From NCBI RefSeq assembly GCF_900110205.1, contig NZ_FOCV01000021.1, positions 57,883 through 121,882 on the forward strand: 64,000 nt of DNA. Direction: 5' to 3'. A program made the position numbers and the translations under genes. This document shows, piece by piece, positions 16,969 through 26,938 of this stretch. Each line of letters begins with the position of its first letter. The first letter of the stretch is position 1. Under the pieces are notes generated by a model. The model had not been told where the DNA came from, made no database searches, and was given only the letters and a program-made list of their open reading frames with translations. The DNA is from Rhizobium tibeticum. GTDB lineage: Bacteria; Pseudomonadota; Alphaproteobacteria; Rhizobiales; Rhizobiaceae.

Positions 16969-18189
16969 ATGTCGAATTGGGAAAACATATTCGCGACGCG
17001 TTCTTCACGGATGCGCGCATCGGAGATTCGCGAGCTTCTGAAGCTTCTTGACCGCCCTGACATCATTTCCTTTGCCGGCGGCATTCCGGATCCGGCACTT
17101 TTCCCCGATCAGGAATTCAAGGCCGCTTACGCCGACATCTTCAACAGTTCGGCCGTGAACTCCGCGCTGCAGTATTCCGTCAGCGAAGGCTACAAGCCGC
17201 TTCGCGAATGGCTGATCAAGCAGATGGCTGCTATCGGCATCCCTTGCGACCTCGATAACGTCTTCATCGTTTCCGGCTCGCAGCAGGGTCTGGATTATCT
17301 CGGCAAGCTCTTCCTCTCGCCGAACGACACGGCGCTGGTCACCTGGCCGACGTATCTCGGTGCCTTGCAGGCTTTCAATGCTTACGAGCCGACCTATGAT
17401 CAGCTGACGCCGAACGGCAATCGCACGCCAGACTCCTTCAAGGCGCAGGCGACAGCTGCAGGTGGGACGGTGAAGTTCGCTTATCTCTCCGCCGATTTTG
17501 CCAATCCGACGGGCGAGACTGTCGATCAGGCCGGACGAGACAAGGTTCTCGCGCTGGCAGAGGAGCTCGATATCGCGATCATCGAAGACGCAGCCTACCA
17601 GTCGCTGCGTTACGATGGGACGCCGATCGCGCCGATCCTGGCGACGGAAATTGCCAAGAAGGGGAATATCAACGACACACGCACCATTTACTGCGGCAGC
17701 TTCTCCAAGACGCTGGCGCCGGGCCTGCGTGTCGGCTTCATCGTTGCCAATGCTCTGGTCATCCGCAAGCTCGTGCTGATGAAGCAGGCGGCTGACTTGC
17801 ATTCCTCGACGATCAATCAGATGGCGATCGCGCACGTCGCGGAGCGCGGCTTTGACGCGCAGGTCGCCAAGATCAGGTCGGTCTACAGCCATCGCCGCAA
17901 CGTCATGCTGGCGGCGCTGGAGAAATATATGCCTGCCGGCACGAGCTGGACGAAGCCCGAAGGCGGCATGTTCATCTGGGTGACGCTGCCGAAGGGTATG
18001 GACGGCGCGAAACTGCTCGCCAAGTCGCTGGAAACGGCCAAGGTCGCGTTCGTCCCCGGCAAGGCATTTTTCGCCGACGGTTCGGGCGAGAATACGTTCC
18101 GCGTCAGCTTCTCCTGCGCGAACGAGCAGATGATCGAGGAGGGGATCAGCCGCCTTGGCGCGCTGATCGCTGGCGAAATCGGCGGCTGA
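16969..18189 (+). CDS. PLP-dependent aminotransferase, class I/II (LysN/KAT II-like)
   Basis: A 406-residue fold-type I aminotransferase of the group that contains 2-aminoadipate, kynurenine and broad-range aromatic or branched-chain transaminases. It has ISFAGGIPDPALFP near the start, the substrate loop YSVSEGYKPLREWL, the PLP lysine in GSFSKTLAPGLRVGF and the C-terminal EGGMFIWVTLP with the carboxylate-binding Arg in NTFRVSFS. The ATG at 16969 is preferred over 16963 because GCGAGG is then spaced eight bases away. Amino-donor preference cannot be read from sequence. Confidence 0.9.
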   Translation: MSNWENIFATRSSRMRASEIRELLKLLDRPDIISFAGGIPDPALFPDQEFKAAYADIFNSSAVNSALQYSVSEGYKPLREWLIKQMAAIGIPCDLDNVFIVSGSQQGLDYLGKLFLSPNDTALVTWPTYLGALQAFNAYEPTYDQLTPNGNRTPDSFKAQATAAGGTVKFAYLSADFANPTGETVDQAGRDKVLALAEELDIAIIEDAAYQSLRYDGTPIAPILATEIAKKGNINDTRTIYCGSFSKTLAPGLRVGFIVANALVIRKLVLMKQAADLHSSTINQMAIAHVAERGFDAQVAKIRSVYSHRRNVMLAALEKYMPAGTSWTKPEGGMFIWVTLPKGMDGAKLLAKSLETAKVAFVPGKAFFADGSGENTFRVSFSCANEQMIEEGISRLGALIAGEIGG

Positions 18190-18214
18190 TCGGCCGCCGA
18201 CTTTTCAGGAACAA

Positions 18215-19273
18215 CTAACGGTTCAAGTGCGGGCCGAACAATTCCAGATCGGCCTCACTCAGCCGGTCGCTTGCCGTGTTGAGCTGGTGCCAATACGGAT
18301 AAAGCACCGGCGGCAGGCTGACGGCGTCGAGGCGCTTGCGCTCGTCCTCGGTCAGCTTCAGGTGGGCGGCAGCCAGATTGTCCTTGAACTGGGCTTCGGT
18401 CCGGCCACCGATGATCACCGAGGTCACCGCCTTGCGGCCGATCAGCCAGGCAAGCGCCACCTGGGCTGCCGACACGCCGCGCTCGTTGGCGATCGCTACC
18501 AGCGTTTCCACGATATTCCAGAGACGGTTTTCGTCACGGATCGGCGGCTCGGTCCAGCCGGCAAACTGACGCGAGCCTTCCGGCGCGGCCTGGTTGCGGC
18601 GGTGCTTGCCGGAAAGAAGGCCGCCGGCGAGCGGGCTCCAGACCAGCACGCCAAGCCCCTGGTCGAGGCTGATCGGCAGCAGTTCATATTCCGCATCGCG
18701 CGCTTCGAGCGTGTAGTGGATCTGCTGGCTGACGAACCGCTCCCGCTTTTCTCTCTCACTGACGCCGAGCGCCTTCATGATGTGCCAGCCTGAGAAATTC
18801 GAGCAGCCGACATAGCGGACCTTGCCCTGGCGCACGAGCGTGTCGAGCGCCTCCAAGGTTTCTTCCAGCGGCGTCTGCCCATCCCATTCGTGAAGCTGAT
18901 AGAGATCAATGACATCAGTCTTCAGCCGCCGCAGGCTGGCTTCGCAGGCGCTGATGAGATGATAGCGCGAAGAGCCGGTATCGTTCGGGCCGTCTCCCAT
19001 GCGAAAGCGTGCCTTGGTGGCGACCAGAACGCCGTTCTTGCGCGGCCCGCCGATGATCTCGCCGAGAATTTCTTCGCAGGCGCCCTGCGAGTATACGTCG
19101 GCCGTATCGATCAGGTTGACGCCGGCGTCGATGCACATATCGACAAGCCTGCGCGCTTCGGCAACCCCGAGATCGCCAACCATTTTCGCCCAGCCCTGGC
19201 CACCGAACGTCATCGTGCCCATCGTCACGGTCGAAATCTTGAGACCAGAACGGCCGAGAAGCCGGTATTCCAT
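18215..19273 (-). CDS. Aldo/keto reductase
   Basis: A 352-residue NADPH-dependent aldo/keto reductase. The catalytic tetrad is visible as Asp and Tyr in LIDTADVYSQG, Lys in VATKARF and His in DLYQLHEWDG. The late cofactor-binding stretch VTSVIIGGRTEAQFKDNL is typical. The length and N-terminus MEYRLLGRSGLKIS match the plant-auxin-induced/YajO-type subgroup. It converges on the aminotransferase gene with a 25-base gap. Confidence 0.9.
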   Translation of the reverse strand: MEYRLLGRSGLKISTVTMGTMTFGGQGWAKMVGDLGVAEARRLVDMCIDAGVNLIDTADVYSQGACEEILGEIIGGPRKNGVLVATKARFRMGDGPNDTGSSRYHLISACEASLRRLKTDVIDLYQLHEWDGQTPLEETLEALDTLVRQGKVRYVGCSNFSGWHIMKALGVSEREKRERFVSQQIHYTLEARDAEYELLPISLDQGLGVLVWSPLAGGLLSGKHRRNQAAPEGSRQFAGWTEPPIRDENRLWNIVETLVAIANERGVSAAQVALAWLIGRKAVTSVIIGGRTEAQFKDNLAAAHLKLTEDERKRLDAVSLPPVLYPYWHQLNTASDRLSEADLELFGPHLNR

Positions 19274-19435
19274 ATGCCTTCCTCCAAAATGAACGAGTGA
19301 GAACGTGCGGTAGAAGATAGGGGCGGAGCAGGTGGGTCAAGGGCAGACGTCGGCGTGCTCGTGACGAAGCCGACTGTCACAATCATGTTATCCGCGATGG
19401 CTAAGGAACGGTTCTCCCACCATCGAGGATCCATC

Positions 19436-20413
19436 ATGAAGACGATCGTTTCCGCCGCCACGCTGCTTGCCGCGAGCTTGCTTGCAATGCCGGCCTCTGC
19501 CGCCAATCTTGTGCTTTACACGAGCCAGCCGAACGAAGATGCACAGGCGACCGTAGACGGCTTCGTGGCCGCCAATCCCGACGTCAAAGTGGACTGGGTG
19601 CGCGATGGCACTCCGAAGATCATGGCGAAGCTGCAGGCGGAAATCGAGGCCGGCAATCCCGTCGCCGACGTTCTGCTGATCGCCGACACGGTAACGCTCG
19701 AGCGCCTCAAGGAAGCCGGCAAGCTGCTCGCGTATAAGTCGCCGGAGGCTGCAAGCTATGACGCGGCTCTCTACGACGCCGACGGCTACTATTATTCGAC
19801 GAAACTGATCACCACCGGTATTGTCTACAACACCTCTGCCGCGTTCAAGCCGACAAGCTGGAAGGATCTGACGAAGGCGGAAGCCAAAGGCCTCGTGACC
19901 ATGCCGAGCCCGCTGACGTCGGGCGCTGCCCTCATTCATGCGCAGACGCTTGCCGGCGTCGATAGCCTCGGCTGGGACTTCTACAAGGATCTCGCTGCCA
20001 ATGGCGCGACTGCTGCCGGCGGCAATGGTGGGGTCCTCAAGTCGGTTGCTTCAGGCGAGAAGGCCTTCGGCATGATTGTCGATTACATGCCGATCCGCGA
20101 AAAAGCCAAGGGCGCGCCGGTCGAGTTCGTCTTCCCGACGGAAGGCGTTTCCGCAGTGACGGAGCCGGTCGGCATTCTCGCAGGCTCGAAGAATGCCGAT
20201 GCAGCCAAGAAATTCGTCGACTACGTGCTCTCGGAAAAGGGACAGGAAGGCTTCCTCAAACTCGGCTATATCCCGGCCCGCAATGGCATGAAGCTGCCGG
20301 AGGGCTTTCCGGCCCGCGACACCATCAAGGTACTGCCGATCAATGCGGCCGAGGCGCTGACGAGCACCGATCAGGACCTCAAGACCTTCTCCGGCATCTA
20401 CGGCTCGAACTGA
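19436..20413 (+). CDS. ABC transporter periplasmic binding protein (Fe3+/phosphonate-type cluster)
   Basis: A 325-residue class II-type binding protein with a 22-residue signal peptide ending ASA. NLVLYTSQPNEDAQATVDGF, VRDGTPKIMAKLQAE and NPVADVLLIAD match the FbpA/AfuA/PhnS fold. The adjacent Tyr pair that binds Fe3+ in FbpA-type proteins is not seen at the expected place (VDYMPIREKAK instead), so iron is not certain; an organic phosphonate or phosphate ester is an alternative. The start at 19436 gives the clean signal peptide and follows GAGGA. First gene of a three-gene importer. Confidence 0.85.
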   Translation: MKTIVSAATLLAASLLAMPASAANLVLYTSQPNEDAQATVDGFVAANPDVKVDWVRDGTPKIMAKLQAEIEAGNPVADVLLIADTVTLERLKEAGKLLAYKSPEAASYDAALYDADGYYYSTKLITTGIVYNTSAAFKPTSWKDLTKAEAKGLVTMPSPLTSGAALIHAQTLAGVDSLGWDFYKDLAANGATAAGGNGGVLKSVASGEKAFGMIVDYMPIREKAKGAPVEFVFPTEGVSAVTEPVGILAGSKNADAAKKFVDYVLSEKGQEGFLKLGYIPARNGMKLPEGFPARDTIKVLPINAAEALTSTDQDLKTFSGIYGSN

Positions 20414-20430
20414 TCGCGGCCGGAAAGCAG

Positions 20431-22125
20431 ATGCACGGATATGTTCGTCCTGGAAACAGCCAGCCCGCCTGGCTGTTTCCTTTTATCGTTATCATCGTCC
20501 TGATCCTCAGCGTGCTGCCGCTGGCGCGGCTGGTGACAACAGGCATTGCCGCGCTTGCGAACGGTGGCGTCGGGGCGGTGCTGGGCGATCCGGCGCTCTG
20601 GTCGGCAACCTACTACACCCTCGTGACGGCGGTGCTCGGCACGCTGATCTCGCTCGCCGTCGGCTGCGCCTTCGCATTCCTGCTGACGCTGACTGATATT
20701 TGCGGCAAGGGCGCGCTGAGCTTCCTTTTCGTCTTGCCGATGATGATCCCGCCGCAGGTGACGGCGCTCGCCTGGGTGCAGATGTCCGGGCCCTCCAGCC
20801 CGCTCCTGAAGGCGTTGCACATTGCGCCTCCGCTCGGGTCGCCGCAGCCGCTCTATTCGGTCGGCGGGATTTCGCTGCTCTACGGCGTGCAGCATGCGCC
20901 GCTCGTCTTTCTCGCTCTCCGTGCTGGCATGATGGCGCTCCCCCGCGATGGCGTCGAGGCGGCGCGACTTGCCGGAGCCAGCAGTCTTCGGGTCTTCCGC
21001 GATGTCATCCTGCCGCTTTCGCTGCCGGGGATCATTGCCGGAGCTGCGATCTCGTTCGTTTCCTGCACCGGCAATTTCGGCATTCCGGCAATCCTCGGTA
21101 TACCGGCCTCGATCTATACGCTTCCGACGCTGATCTTCACCAAGTTCTCCGCCTTCACCAGCCGGACTTTCGGCGACGTGGCGCTGCTTTCAGCGATCAT
21201 CGCCATCATTTCAGTGGTCGGGCTTGCCATTCAGGACCGCGCCTTGCGTGGACGCGACTATCGTGTGCTTGGGCTTTCCGGCGCGACCGTGGCCTTCGAT
21301 TTGGGAGGCTGGAAATTCCTTTTGCAGCTGCTGTTATGGCTTTGCCTTTTCTTCATGCTGGCCGCACCATTCTTCGCTCTCCTGGCCGGTGCGCTCGTGC
21401 CGGCCTATGGCGTGCCGCTGACCTTCAAGACGATGTCTGCGAGCGCCTTCTATGAAGTCCTTTTCCGGCAAGCGGTAACGCGCACGGCGTTCGTGAACTC
21501 CCTGTCTCTCGCGTCTGGGACAGCATCGTGTCTCCTTGTGGTGACCGTGCTTTCGGCTTACGCGTTGGCGCGACGCCAAGACCTGCTGGGCCGGATTGTT
21601 TCGAGCCTCATCGAGATCCCTTATTCGCTGCCCGGCATCGTCATGGCCGTGTCCTTCATTCTCGTGTTTGCCGCGCCGCTTCCCATCCTGCAGGTGACAC
21701 TTTACGGGACGATCTGGATCATCTTGATCGCGTATTTTTCGAGCTTTTTTGCCGTAAGCCTAAAGCCTGTCGTCAGTGCATTCCATCAGCTGGATTCGGC
21801 ACTGGAGGAAGCGGCAAGACTATCGGGGGCGGGCTTTTTCCGGCGGCTTGTCGATATCATCGTGCCGTTGATCGCCCCCGCGGCGGGAGCATCGGTCATT
21901 CTGGTCTTCCTGATCGCCTGCAATGAGCTCACCATCTCTGCGCTCCTATGGTCTGCCGGGACACAGACGCTTGGCGTGGCAATCTACAATCTCGACGATA
22001 GCGGCAGCTCCGATCTGGCATCGGCGCTTTCCGTGCTCGTCGTCCTCATGGTCGTCTGCATGATGCTGCTTCTGGAACTGATGGCAAAACGGTTGCCGAG
22101 AGGGGTCGTGCCGTGGCGGAATTGA
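20431..22125 (+). CDS. ABC transporter permease with two fused BPD domains
   Basis: A 564-residue inner-membrane permease in which two six-helix binding-protein-dependent domains are fused, as in FbpB. Each half has its coupling-helix EAA loop: EAARLAGASSLRVFRDVILP (first) and EEAARLSGAGFFRRLVDIIV (second). It starts 17 bases after the binding protein and overlaps the ATPase gene by 13 bases, so the three genes form one operon. Confidence 0.9.
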   Translation: MHGYVRPGNSQPAWLFPFIVIIVLILSVLPLARLVTTGIAALANGGVGAVLGDPALWSATYYTLVTAVLGTLISLAVGCAFAFLLTLTDICGKGALSFLFVLPMMIPPQVTALAWVQMSGPSSPLLKALHIAPPLGSPQPLYSVGGISLLYGVQHAPLVFLALRAGMMALPRDGVEAARLAGASSLRVFRDVILPLSLPGIIAGAAISFVSCTGNFGIPAILGIPASIYTLPTLIFTKFSAFTSRTFGDVALLSAIIAIISVVGLAIQDRALRGRDYRVLGLSGATVAFDLGGWKFLLQLLLWLCLFFMLAAPFFALLAGALVPAYGVPLTFKTMSASAFYEVLFRQAVTRTAFVNSLSLASGTASCLLVVTVLSAYALARRQDLLGRIVSSLIEIPYSLPGIVMAVSFILVFAAPLPILQVTLYGTIWIILIAYFSSFFAVSLKPVVSAFHQLDSALEEAARLSGAGFFRRLVDIIVPLIAPAAGASVILVFLIACNELTISALLWSAGTQTLGVAIYNLDDSGSSDLASALSVLVVLMVVCMMLLLELMAKRLPRGVVPWRN

Positions 22126-23141
22126 TCCTCAACCACCTCGCCAAGGATTTCGGCACCGGCCGTGCGGCCGTTACCGACTTTTCCCTGAAGGTGAGGCACG
22201 GCGGCTTTCTGGCGCTGCTCGGGCCTTCGGGCTGCGGCAAGACAACGGTGCTGCGCATGATCGCCGGTTTCGAAGCGCCGACAAATGGCTCCATCCATCT
22301 CGGGGAGCGGCTGCTTGCAGACGCCTCCCGGTCGTTGCCGCCGGAACGGCGCAACATGGCGATGGTGTTTCAGTCCTATGCACTTTGGCCGCACATGAGT
22401 GTCGCGGACAATGTCGGCTATCCCTTGAAAGTGCGCGGTATCTCCGGCGAGGCTTACAAGCAGAAGGTCCGCGAGGCGCTGGCGACCGTAAGACTGGCCG
22501 ATCACGCCGAGCGCCGTCCCGCCGATCTGTCCGGTGGCCAGCGACAGCGGGTGGCACTGGCGCGCTGCCTCGTGTCGTCACCTGATGTCGTGCTGCTCGA
22601 CGAGCCGCTCGCCAATCTCGACCACCACCTGAAGCAGGAGATGGAGGAAACATTTCGCGAGTTCCACCAGCGCTCAGGTGCGACGATGATCTATGTCACG
22701 CACGATCAGAGCGAAGCGATGGCACTCGCAACCGACGTTGCGGTCATGTCCGAAGGCCGCCTTCTGCAGGCTGCACTGCCAGCGGAAATCTACGCCCGGC
22801 CGGAGGGCCGGGTGGTTGGTGGTTTGATCGGTCGCGGCGCAATTCTCTCGCTTCCGTCTCCGGTTGGTGACATCAGGCTGCTCGATTGGTGCGCTCTCGA
22901 ACCTTTGCTGTCGCACGAAGTCGGTGATCGGCCGAAGGTGGACGTGCTGGTGCGCCAGGAGGATGTCCTTATCACGGGCGAGGGCATTGCAGCACGCGTC
23001 GAATCCATCCTCTACGAGGGCGAGCGCTATGCCGTGAAGCTGTTGCTCGGCGACGGGCAGGTGCTTCGGACATTCAGCCGGGAGCGGCTGGATGTTGGCG
23101 AGAGCGTGCGGGTGATGGCCCGGTCCGCCTGGCGGCTCTGA
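22113..23141 (+). CDS. ABC transporter ATP-binding protein
   Basis: A 342-residue importer ATPase of the FbpC/PotA type. Walker A GPSGCGKTT (about 37-45), Q-loop VFQSYALWPHM, signature LSGGQRQRVALAR, Walker B VVLLDEPLANLD and switch His in YVTHDQSEA are all intact. The C-terminal 100 residues form a TOBE-like regulatory domain. Translation begins at a GTG inside the end of the permease gene with GAGAGGGG upstream, so expression is coupled. Confidence 0.92.
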   Translation: MAELILNHLAKDFGTGRAAVTDFSLKVRHGGFLALLGPSGCGKTTVLRMIAGFEAPTNGSIHLGERLLADASRSLPPERRNMAMVFQSYALWPHMSVADNVGYPLKVRGISGEAYKQKVREALATVRLADHAERRPADLSGGQRQRVALARCLVSSPDVVLLDEPLANLDHHLKQEMEETFREFHQRSGATMIYVTHDQSEAMALATDVAVMSEGRLLQAALPAEIYARPEGRVVGGLIGRGAILSLPSPVGDIRLLDWCALEPLLSHEVGDRPKVDVLVRQEDVLITGEGIAARVESILYEGERYAVKLLLGDGQVLRTFSRERLDVGESVRVMARSAWRL

Positions 23142-23209
23142 TGTCGAAACGTCTTTGCGAAGCGGGCCTTAGCCACTACTAATGGCGCAACGTCAATTGG
23201 AAACCCTCG

Positions 23210-24319
23210 ATGTCGCTTCGCCTTGCTACTTTCAACGTCGAAAATCTCATGTCGCGCTTCGACTTCACGGGCTTCCGCAACCAGCTGCGGCAGGACCGCG
23301 TGATCAAGCTTTTCGAGGTGCGTAGCGAAGGCGTCTACCAGCAGCTCGAACAGGCGCGCGTGATTTCCTCGACCGACGATACGCGGCAGATGACGGCCCT
23401 GGCGATCGCAGACGCCGATGCAGACATTCTGTGCCTGCAGGAGGTCGATAATATGGAGGCGCTGCAGGCCTTCGAGTATGGCTATCTGTTCCGGATGGTC
23501 GGCAACGGCTACCGGCAGAAATATCTCGTCGAGGGTAATGACAGTCGCGGCATCGACGTCGCTGTTGTGATGCGGGAAGAGACGCGTGACGGCCAGAAGA
23601 TCGAGCTCCAGCAGATCAAGAGCCATGCCATGCTCACCTATCGCGATCTCGGGCTCTTCAACGATCAACTGGCGCCTACCAACCGCATCGACGACAAGAT
23701 CTTCAAGCGCGATTGCCTGGAGTTCGATCTACTGATTGGTGGTGTCCCGCTGTCGCTCTATGTCGTCCATTTCAAATCGATGGATGGACCGCGCACGGAA
23801 GGCGTCGACGGCAGGCTCGGCACGATGCCGGTGCGGCGGGCAGAAGCGTTGGCGGTGCGCCGCATCATCGACGATCGATTCGGCGGTCGCATCGAAGATA
23901 AGCGGTTCGTCATCTGCGGCGATATGAACGACTATCAGGAGCGCGTCGATGTCATCGGGCGCCGCCGCACCGGATTCCGTTTCGAGCATCGGGACGAGAG
24001 TGTCAGCGCACTCGATGTCTTCAGCCATGACGGCTTTGTGGAGAACGTCGTCCGCCGCCGCGATCCACTCGATCGCTGGACGCTCTACCACGCCCGTGGA
24101 CCCGAGGAACAATGGCTGTGTCAGCTCGATTACATCTGGCTCTCCGCCGCACTTGCTAGGACGAACGCCAGCCGCATACCGGAGATCGTTCGGCATGGAC
24201 AGCCCTACCGGACGGTCTTCCCACCTGGTCAGGAGGTCGAGCGCTATCCCCGCACGGGCTGGGATCGACCGAAAGCTTCCGACCATTGCCCCGTTGTCAT
24301 GACATTGGATCTGATATGA
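23210..24319 (+). CDS. Endonuclease/exonuclease/phosphatase-family hydrolase
   Basis: A 369-residue metal-dependent phosphoesterase of the EEP fold. The signature residues are in ATFNVENLM (Asn), LCLQEVDN (catalytic Glu), GDMNDYQE (Asp-Asn pair) and ASDHCPVVM (Asp-His). No signal peptide is seen. Members cleave nucleic acids, inositol phosphates or phospholipid head groups; the substrate is not evident. The last four bases overlap the start of the Nudix gene (ATGA), indicating translational coupling. It follows the ABC operon at 68 bases. Confidence 0.87.
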   Translation: MSLRLATFNVENLMSRFDFTGFRNQLRQDRVIKLFEVRSEGVYQQLEQARVISSTDDTRQMTALAIADADADILCLQEVDNMEALQAFEYGYLFRMVGNGYRQKYLVEGNDSRGIDVAVVMREETRDGQKIELQQIKSHAMLTYRDLGLFNDQLAPTNRIDDKIFKRDCLEFDLLIGGVPLSLYVVHFKSMDGPRTEGVDGRLGTMPVRRAEALAVRRIIDDRFGGRIEDKRFVICGDMNDYQERVDVIGRRRTGFRFEHRDESVSALDVFSHDGFVENVVRRRDPLDRWTLYHARGPEEQWLCQLDYIWLSAALARTNASRIPEIVRHGQPYRTVFPPGQEVERYPRTGWDRPKASDHCPVVMTLDLI

Positions 24320-25062
24320 ACGTTCATTTTTCAGAAGATTTCGCCGGCTGGCCGCCGGAGCAGACCGTATTCCCGATTGCTGGCCTGGACCTCCGCGTCC
24401 TGTCGGGAGACCATCCCTTCTATCTCGCGCAGGGCGAGGCGATCCGGGAAAATTGGGAACGGGAAACGGCCGCGAATCCGGCGCTGTTCGACGGCCGGAT
24501 GGTGTTTCAGAGGCGGCTGGCGCTGACCGACAGCGGCATCGCCGGCGAAGGCCACGTCATACGGTTTTCGACATTTATGTGGTGGCGCCGTCAGGCGAGC
24601 CGGCACGGTGGCATCCATCTGTTTGCCTATCCCGTTCTCGAGGCATCCGACGGCGCGTTAGTAGCGATCCGCATGGGGAGCCATACAGCCAATCCCGGCC
24701 AGGTGTATTTCGCCGCCGGCTCGCTGGAGCCAGAGGACGTTTCCGGCGACCGCTGCGACGTCGAAGGCAACATGCGTCGCGAGGTGATGGAGGAGACGGG
24801 GTTCGACCTCAACGATGCCCAGGCGGGCGATCGGTACTATGCGAGCCACGTCAGGCGCACCGTAACGGTGCTGCGTCTCTTCCGCTTCGGCCTGACCGCC
24901 GAAGAGATGATTGAGAGGATCCACGCACACATGCTGGTTGCCGATGACAAGGAGATTGCCGGCGCAATCGCGATTCGGTCGGCCGATCCCAAGGCTTACC
25001 CTTACAATATTGCGATGCTCCCCGTCATCGACTGGTACTTCAGAGAGAAGCAGGGCGCTTAA
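24316..25062 (+). CDS. Nudix-fold hydrolase
   Basis: A 248-residue protein whose C-terminal half contains a Nudix box: GSLEPEDVSGDRCDVEGN leading into RREVMEETGFDL, where the REVxEETGF half is canonical and the first half is longer than the usual Gx5Ex7 spacing. The N-terminal 100 residues are a separate domain. Nudix enzymes hydrolyse X-linked nucleoside diphosphates. It starts in the stop codon of the EEP hydrolase gene, so the two likely act in one pathway. Confidence 0.82.
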   Translation: MNVHFSEDFAGWPPEQTVFPIAGLDLRVLSGDHPFYLAQGEAIRENWERETAANPALFDGRMVFQRRLALTDSGIAGEGHVIRFSTFMWWRRQASRHGGIHLFAYPVLEASDGALVAIRMGSHTANPGQVYFAAGSLEPEDVSGDRCDVEGNMRREVMEETGFDLNDAQAGDRYYASHVRRTVTVLRLFRFGLTAEEMIERIHAHMLVADDKEIAGAIAIRSADPKAYPYNIAMLPVIDWYFREKQGA

Positions 25063-25128
25063 CGCCTTGCGCTCGGTCTTCCGGTCGGGCAGGTTGGCGA
25101 AACGAGGACCGAGACAGGGGAGGCCGAT

Positions 25129-26040
25129 GTGGCGCGCAGCTACAGCGTCTACGACGTGTTCACCGACCGCAAGCTCGCCGGAAACCCGCTTGCCGTCGTC
25201 TTCGATGGTGACGACTTGCGCGATGACGCGATGCAGGCGATCGCCAAGGAAACGAACCTGTCGGAAACGGTCTTCGTTCAGCCCTCGGGCAACCCCGCCT
25301 ACACGGCGAAAATCCGCATCTTCACCCCCGGTCGCGAGTTGCCCTTTGCAGGACACCCGACGGTTGGAACGGCGATCGCTCTGGCCGAGCGGGCGCACGG
25401 CAACTCAACCATCGATCTCGTTTCGGTGCTGGAGGAAAATGTCGGGCCGGTGCGTTGTGCCGTTCGGCTGAGGGAGGGTGAGGCGAGCTTTGCCGAGTTC
25501 GACCTGCCGCGGAAGTCGCAGCAAATCGCCATGCCGCTCGATAAGCTTGGAATTGCCAATGCCTTGTCGCTGAAGACAACGCAGATAGGCTTCGAAAATC
25601 ACGTGCCGTCGCTTTGGAGTGCGGGGGTGCCCTTCCTCATGGTTCCCGTTCACGACGTCGGCGCCGCCCAGCGCATGGATTTCGACCCACAACTTTGGGA
25701 AGCGACCGTTCCCTTCGTCGACGGCGCACTTGCCTCGGCCTACATCTATTGTCGGGGCGGAGTGAACCATGTCGCAAAGTTCCACGCGCGGATGTTTGCG
25801 AGCGGCATGGGGATCGTCGAAGACCCGGCCACCGGGGCGGCAGTGGCCGCGCTATCCGGTGCCATTCACCATTTCGACCGCCTGACGGACGGGCACCACG
25901 GGGTGATGATCGAGCAGGGCGTGGAAATGGGCAGACCGTCCTTCATCCACCTGCATATGGATGTCGAAGGCGGAGCGATCTCGAATGCCCGGATTGGCGG
26001 GCAGGCGGTCCGTATTGCAAGCGGAACGCTGGACCTTTGA
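25129..26040 (+). CDS. PhzF-family isomerase/epimerase
   Basis: A 303-residue protein of the PhzF/diaminopimelate-epimerase-like fold. Conserved blocks are YSVYDVFTDRKLAGNPLAVV at the start, the catalytic Glu in NLSETVFVQP, FTPGRELPFAGHPTVGTA and EDPATGAAVAALSG. PhzF isomerises a phenazine precursor; most family members, like this one with no phenazine genes nearby, act on unknown substrates. It starts at GTG with GGGGAGG upstream. Confidence 0.9.
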   Translation: MARSYSVYDVFTDRKLAGNPLAVVFDGDDLRDDAMQAIAKETNLSETVFVQPSGNPAYTAKIRIFTPGRELPFAGHPTVGTAIALAERAHGNSTIDLVSVLEENVGPVRCAVRLREGEASFAEFDLPRKSQQIAMPLDKLGIANALSLKTTQIGFENHVPSLWSAGVPFLMVPVHDVGAAQRMDFDPQLWEATVPFVDGALASAYIYCRGGVNHVAKFHARMFASGMGIVEDPATGAAVAALSGAIHHFDRLTDGHHGVMIEQGVEMGRPSFIHLHMDVEGGAISNARIGGQAVRIASGTLDL

Positions 26041-26163
26041 TTTCATTGCATTTCAGCCATGCGCAAAAATCTTCGCATTTAACCAAAGAATTTTCAGGCA
26101 GGCGCTAGACAAGCCGAACGATCCTGTTTATACGCCCCTCACACCGCGCAACACGGCGGTCAC

Positions 26164-26239
<76 letters not shown>

Positions 26240-26491
26240 TTCTTCACAAGAAAACAATAGTATACGTTGATCCGCTAACGAGGCGGATGAAATGCGTGTG
26301 CCCTTTGATGACAAAGATTTCAACATCTGCCTGCTGCCAGCAGAGAGCGGCAAGCATCGCATGCCGGCTCCGCCTTTCCACGGCCAGTTTTGGGATATGA
26401 GGTTCGCCTGAGCCGCTATAGGCGGCGATCGAACCAAAGTCGGGTTCCCTCTCGGACTGAGGTCCGACGCGCGGAACCGGGATGATTCCAA

Positions 26492-26749
26492 TTGTTGCGT
26501 TCACGAGTGTTGGGTCGCGGTCGCTTTACCCAAAGAGCAAAATATGCTTATCAAACTTCGATTGGTGCGGTCGCAGCATTGGTCCTTGCGTCCGGCGTAG
26601 CATTCGCACGGTCGTCCACCGTCAATGACGCAGCTGGCGGCGCGGCCGCCGCCGCCATCGTCGGCGGAGCAGTGGCGCAGCGACCGAATGGACGGATCGT
26701 CATTGTCGATCCGAATGCATTCACGATCGTCCTCATCGTCACCGCCTAG
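26492..26749 (+). CDS. Small exported protein, unrecognised
   Basis: I do not recognise this 85-residue product. It has a basic N-terminus, a hydrophobic stretch GAVAALVLASGVAFA that looks like a signal peptide, then an Ala/Gly-rich segment AAGGAAAAAIVGG and a hydrophobic C-terminus. The only starts are TTG (26492) or GTG (26507) and no clear ribosome binding site is seen. Codon third positions are reasonably G/C rich, which is why it is listed. Confidence 0.35.
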   Translation: MLRSRVLGRGRFTQRAKYAYQTSIGAVAALVLASGVAFARSSTVNDAAGGAAAAAIVGGAVAQRPNGRIVIVDPNAFTIVLIVTA

Positions 26750-26938
26750 ATGGCTCGGCCCCGCAGCGTTGCGTTGCCGGGCTATCGTCGGAACGATGCG
26801 GATGAGGAACAAAGTTCGTCGAAGCGGGTTTCTGGCTGATCGCGTTCGTGTGGGCATATCGAGGGCTCCTCGCCACAATGCATCGCGACGAGGTCGGCGA
26901 GAGGCCTTGTAAGTCGGGCGTGAGGTAGCGATGAGCGC

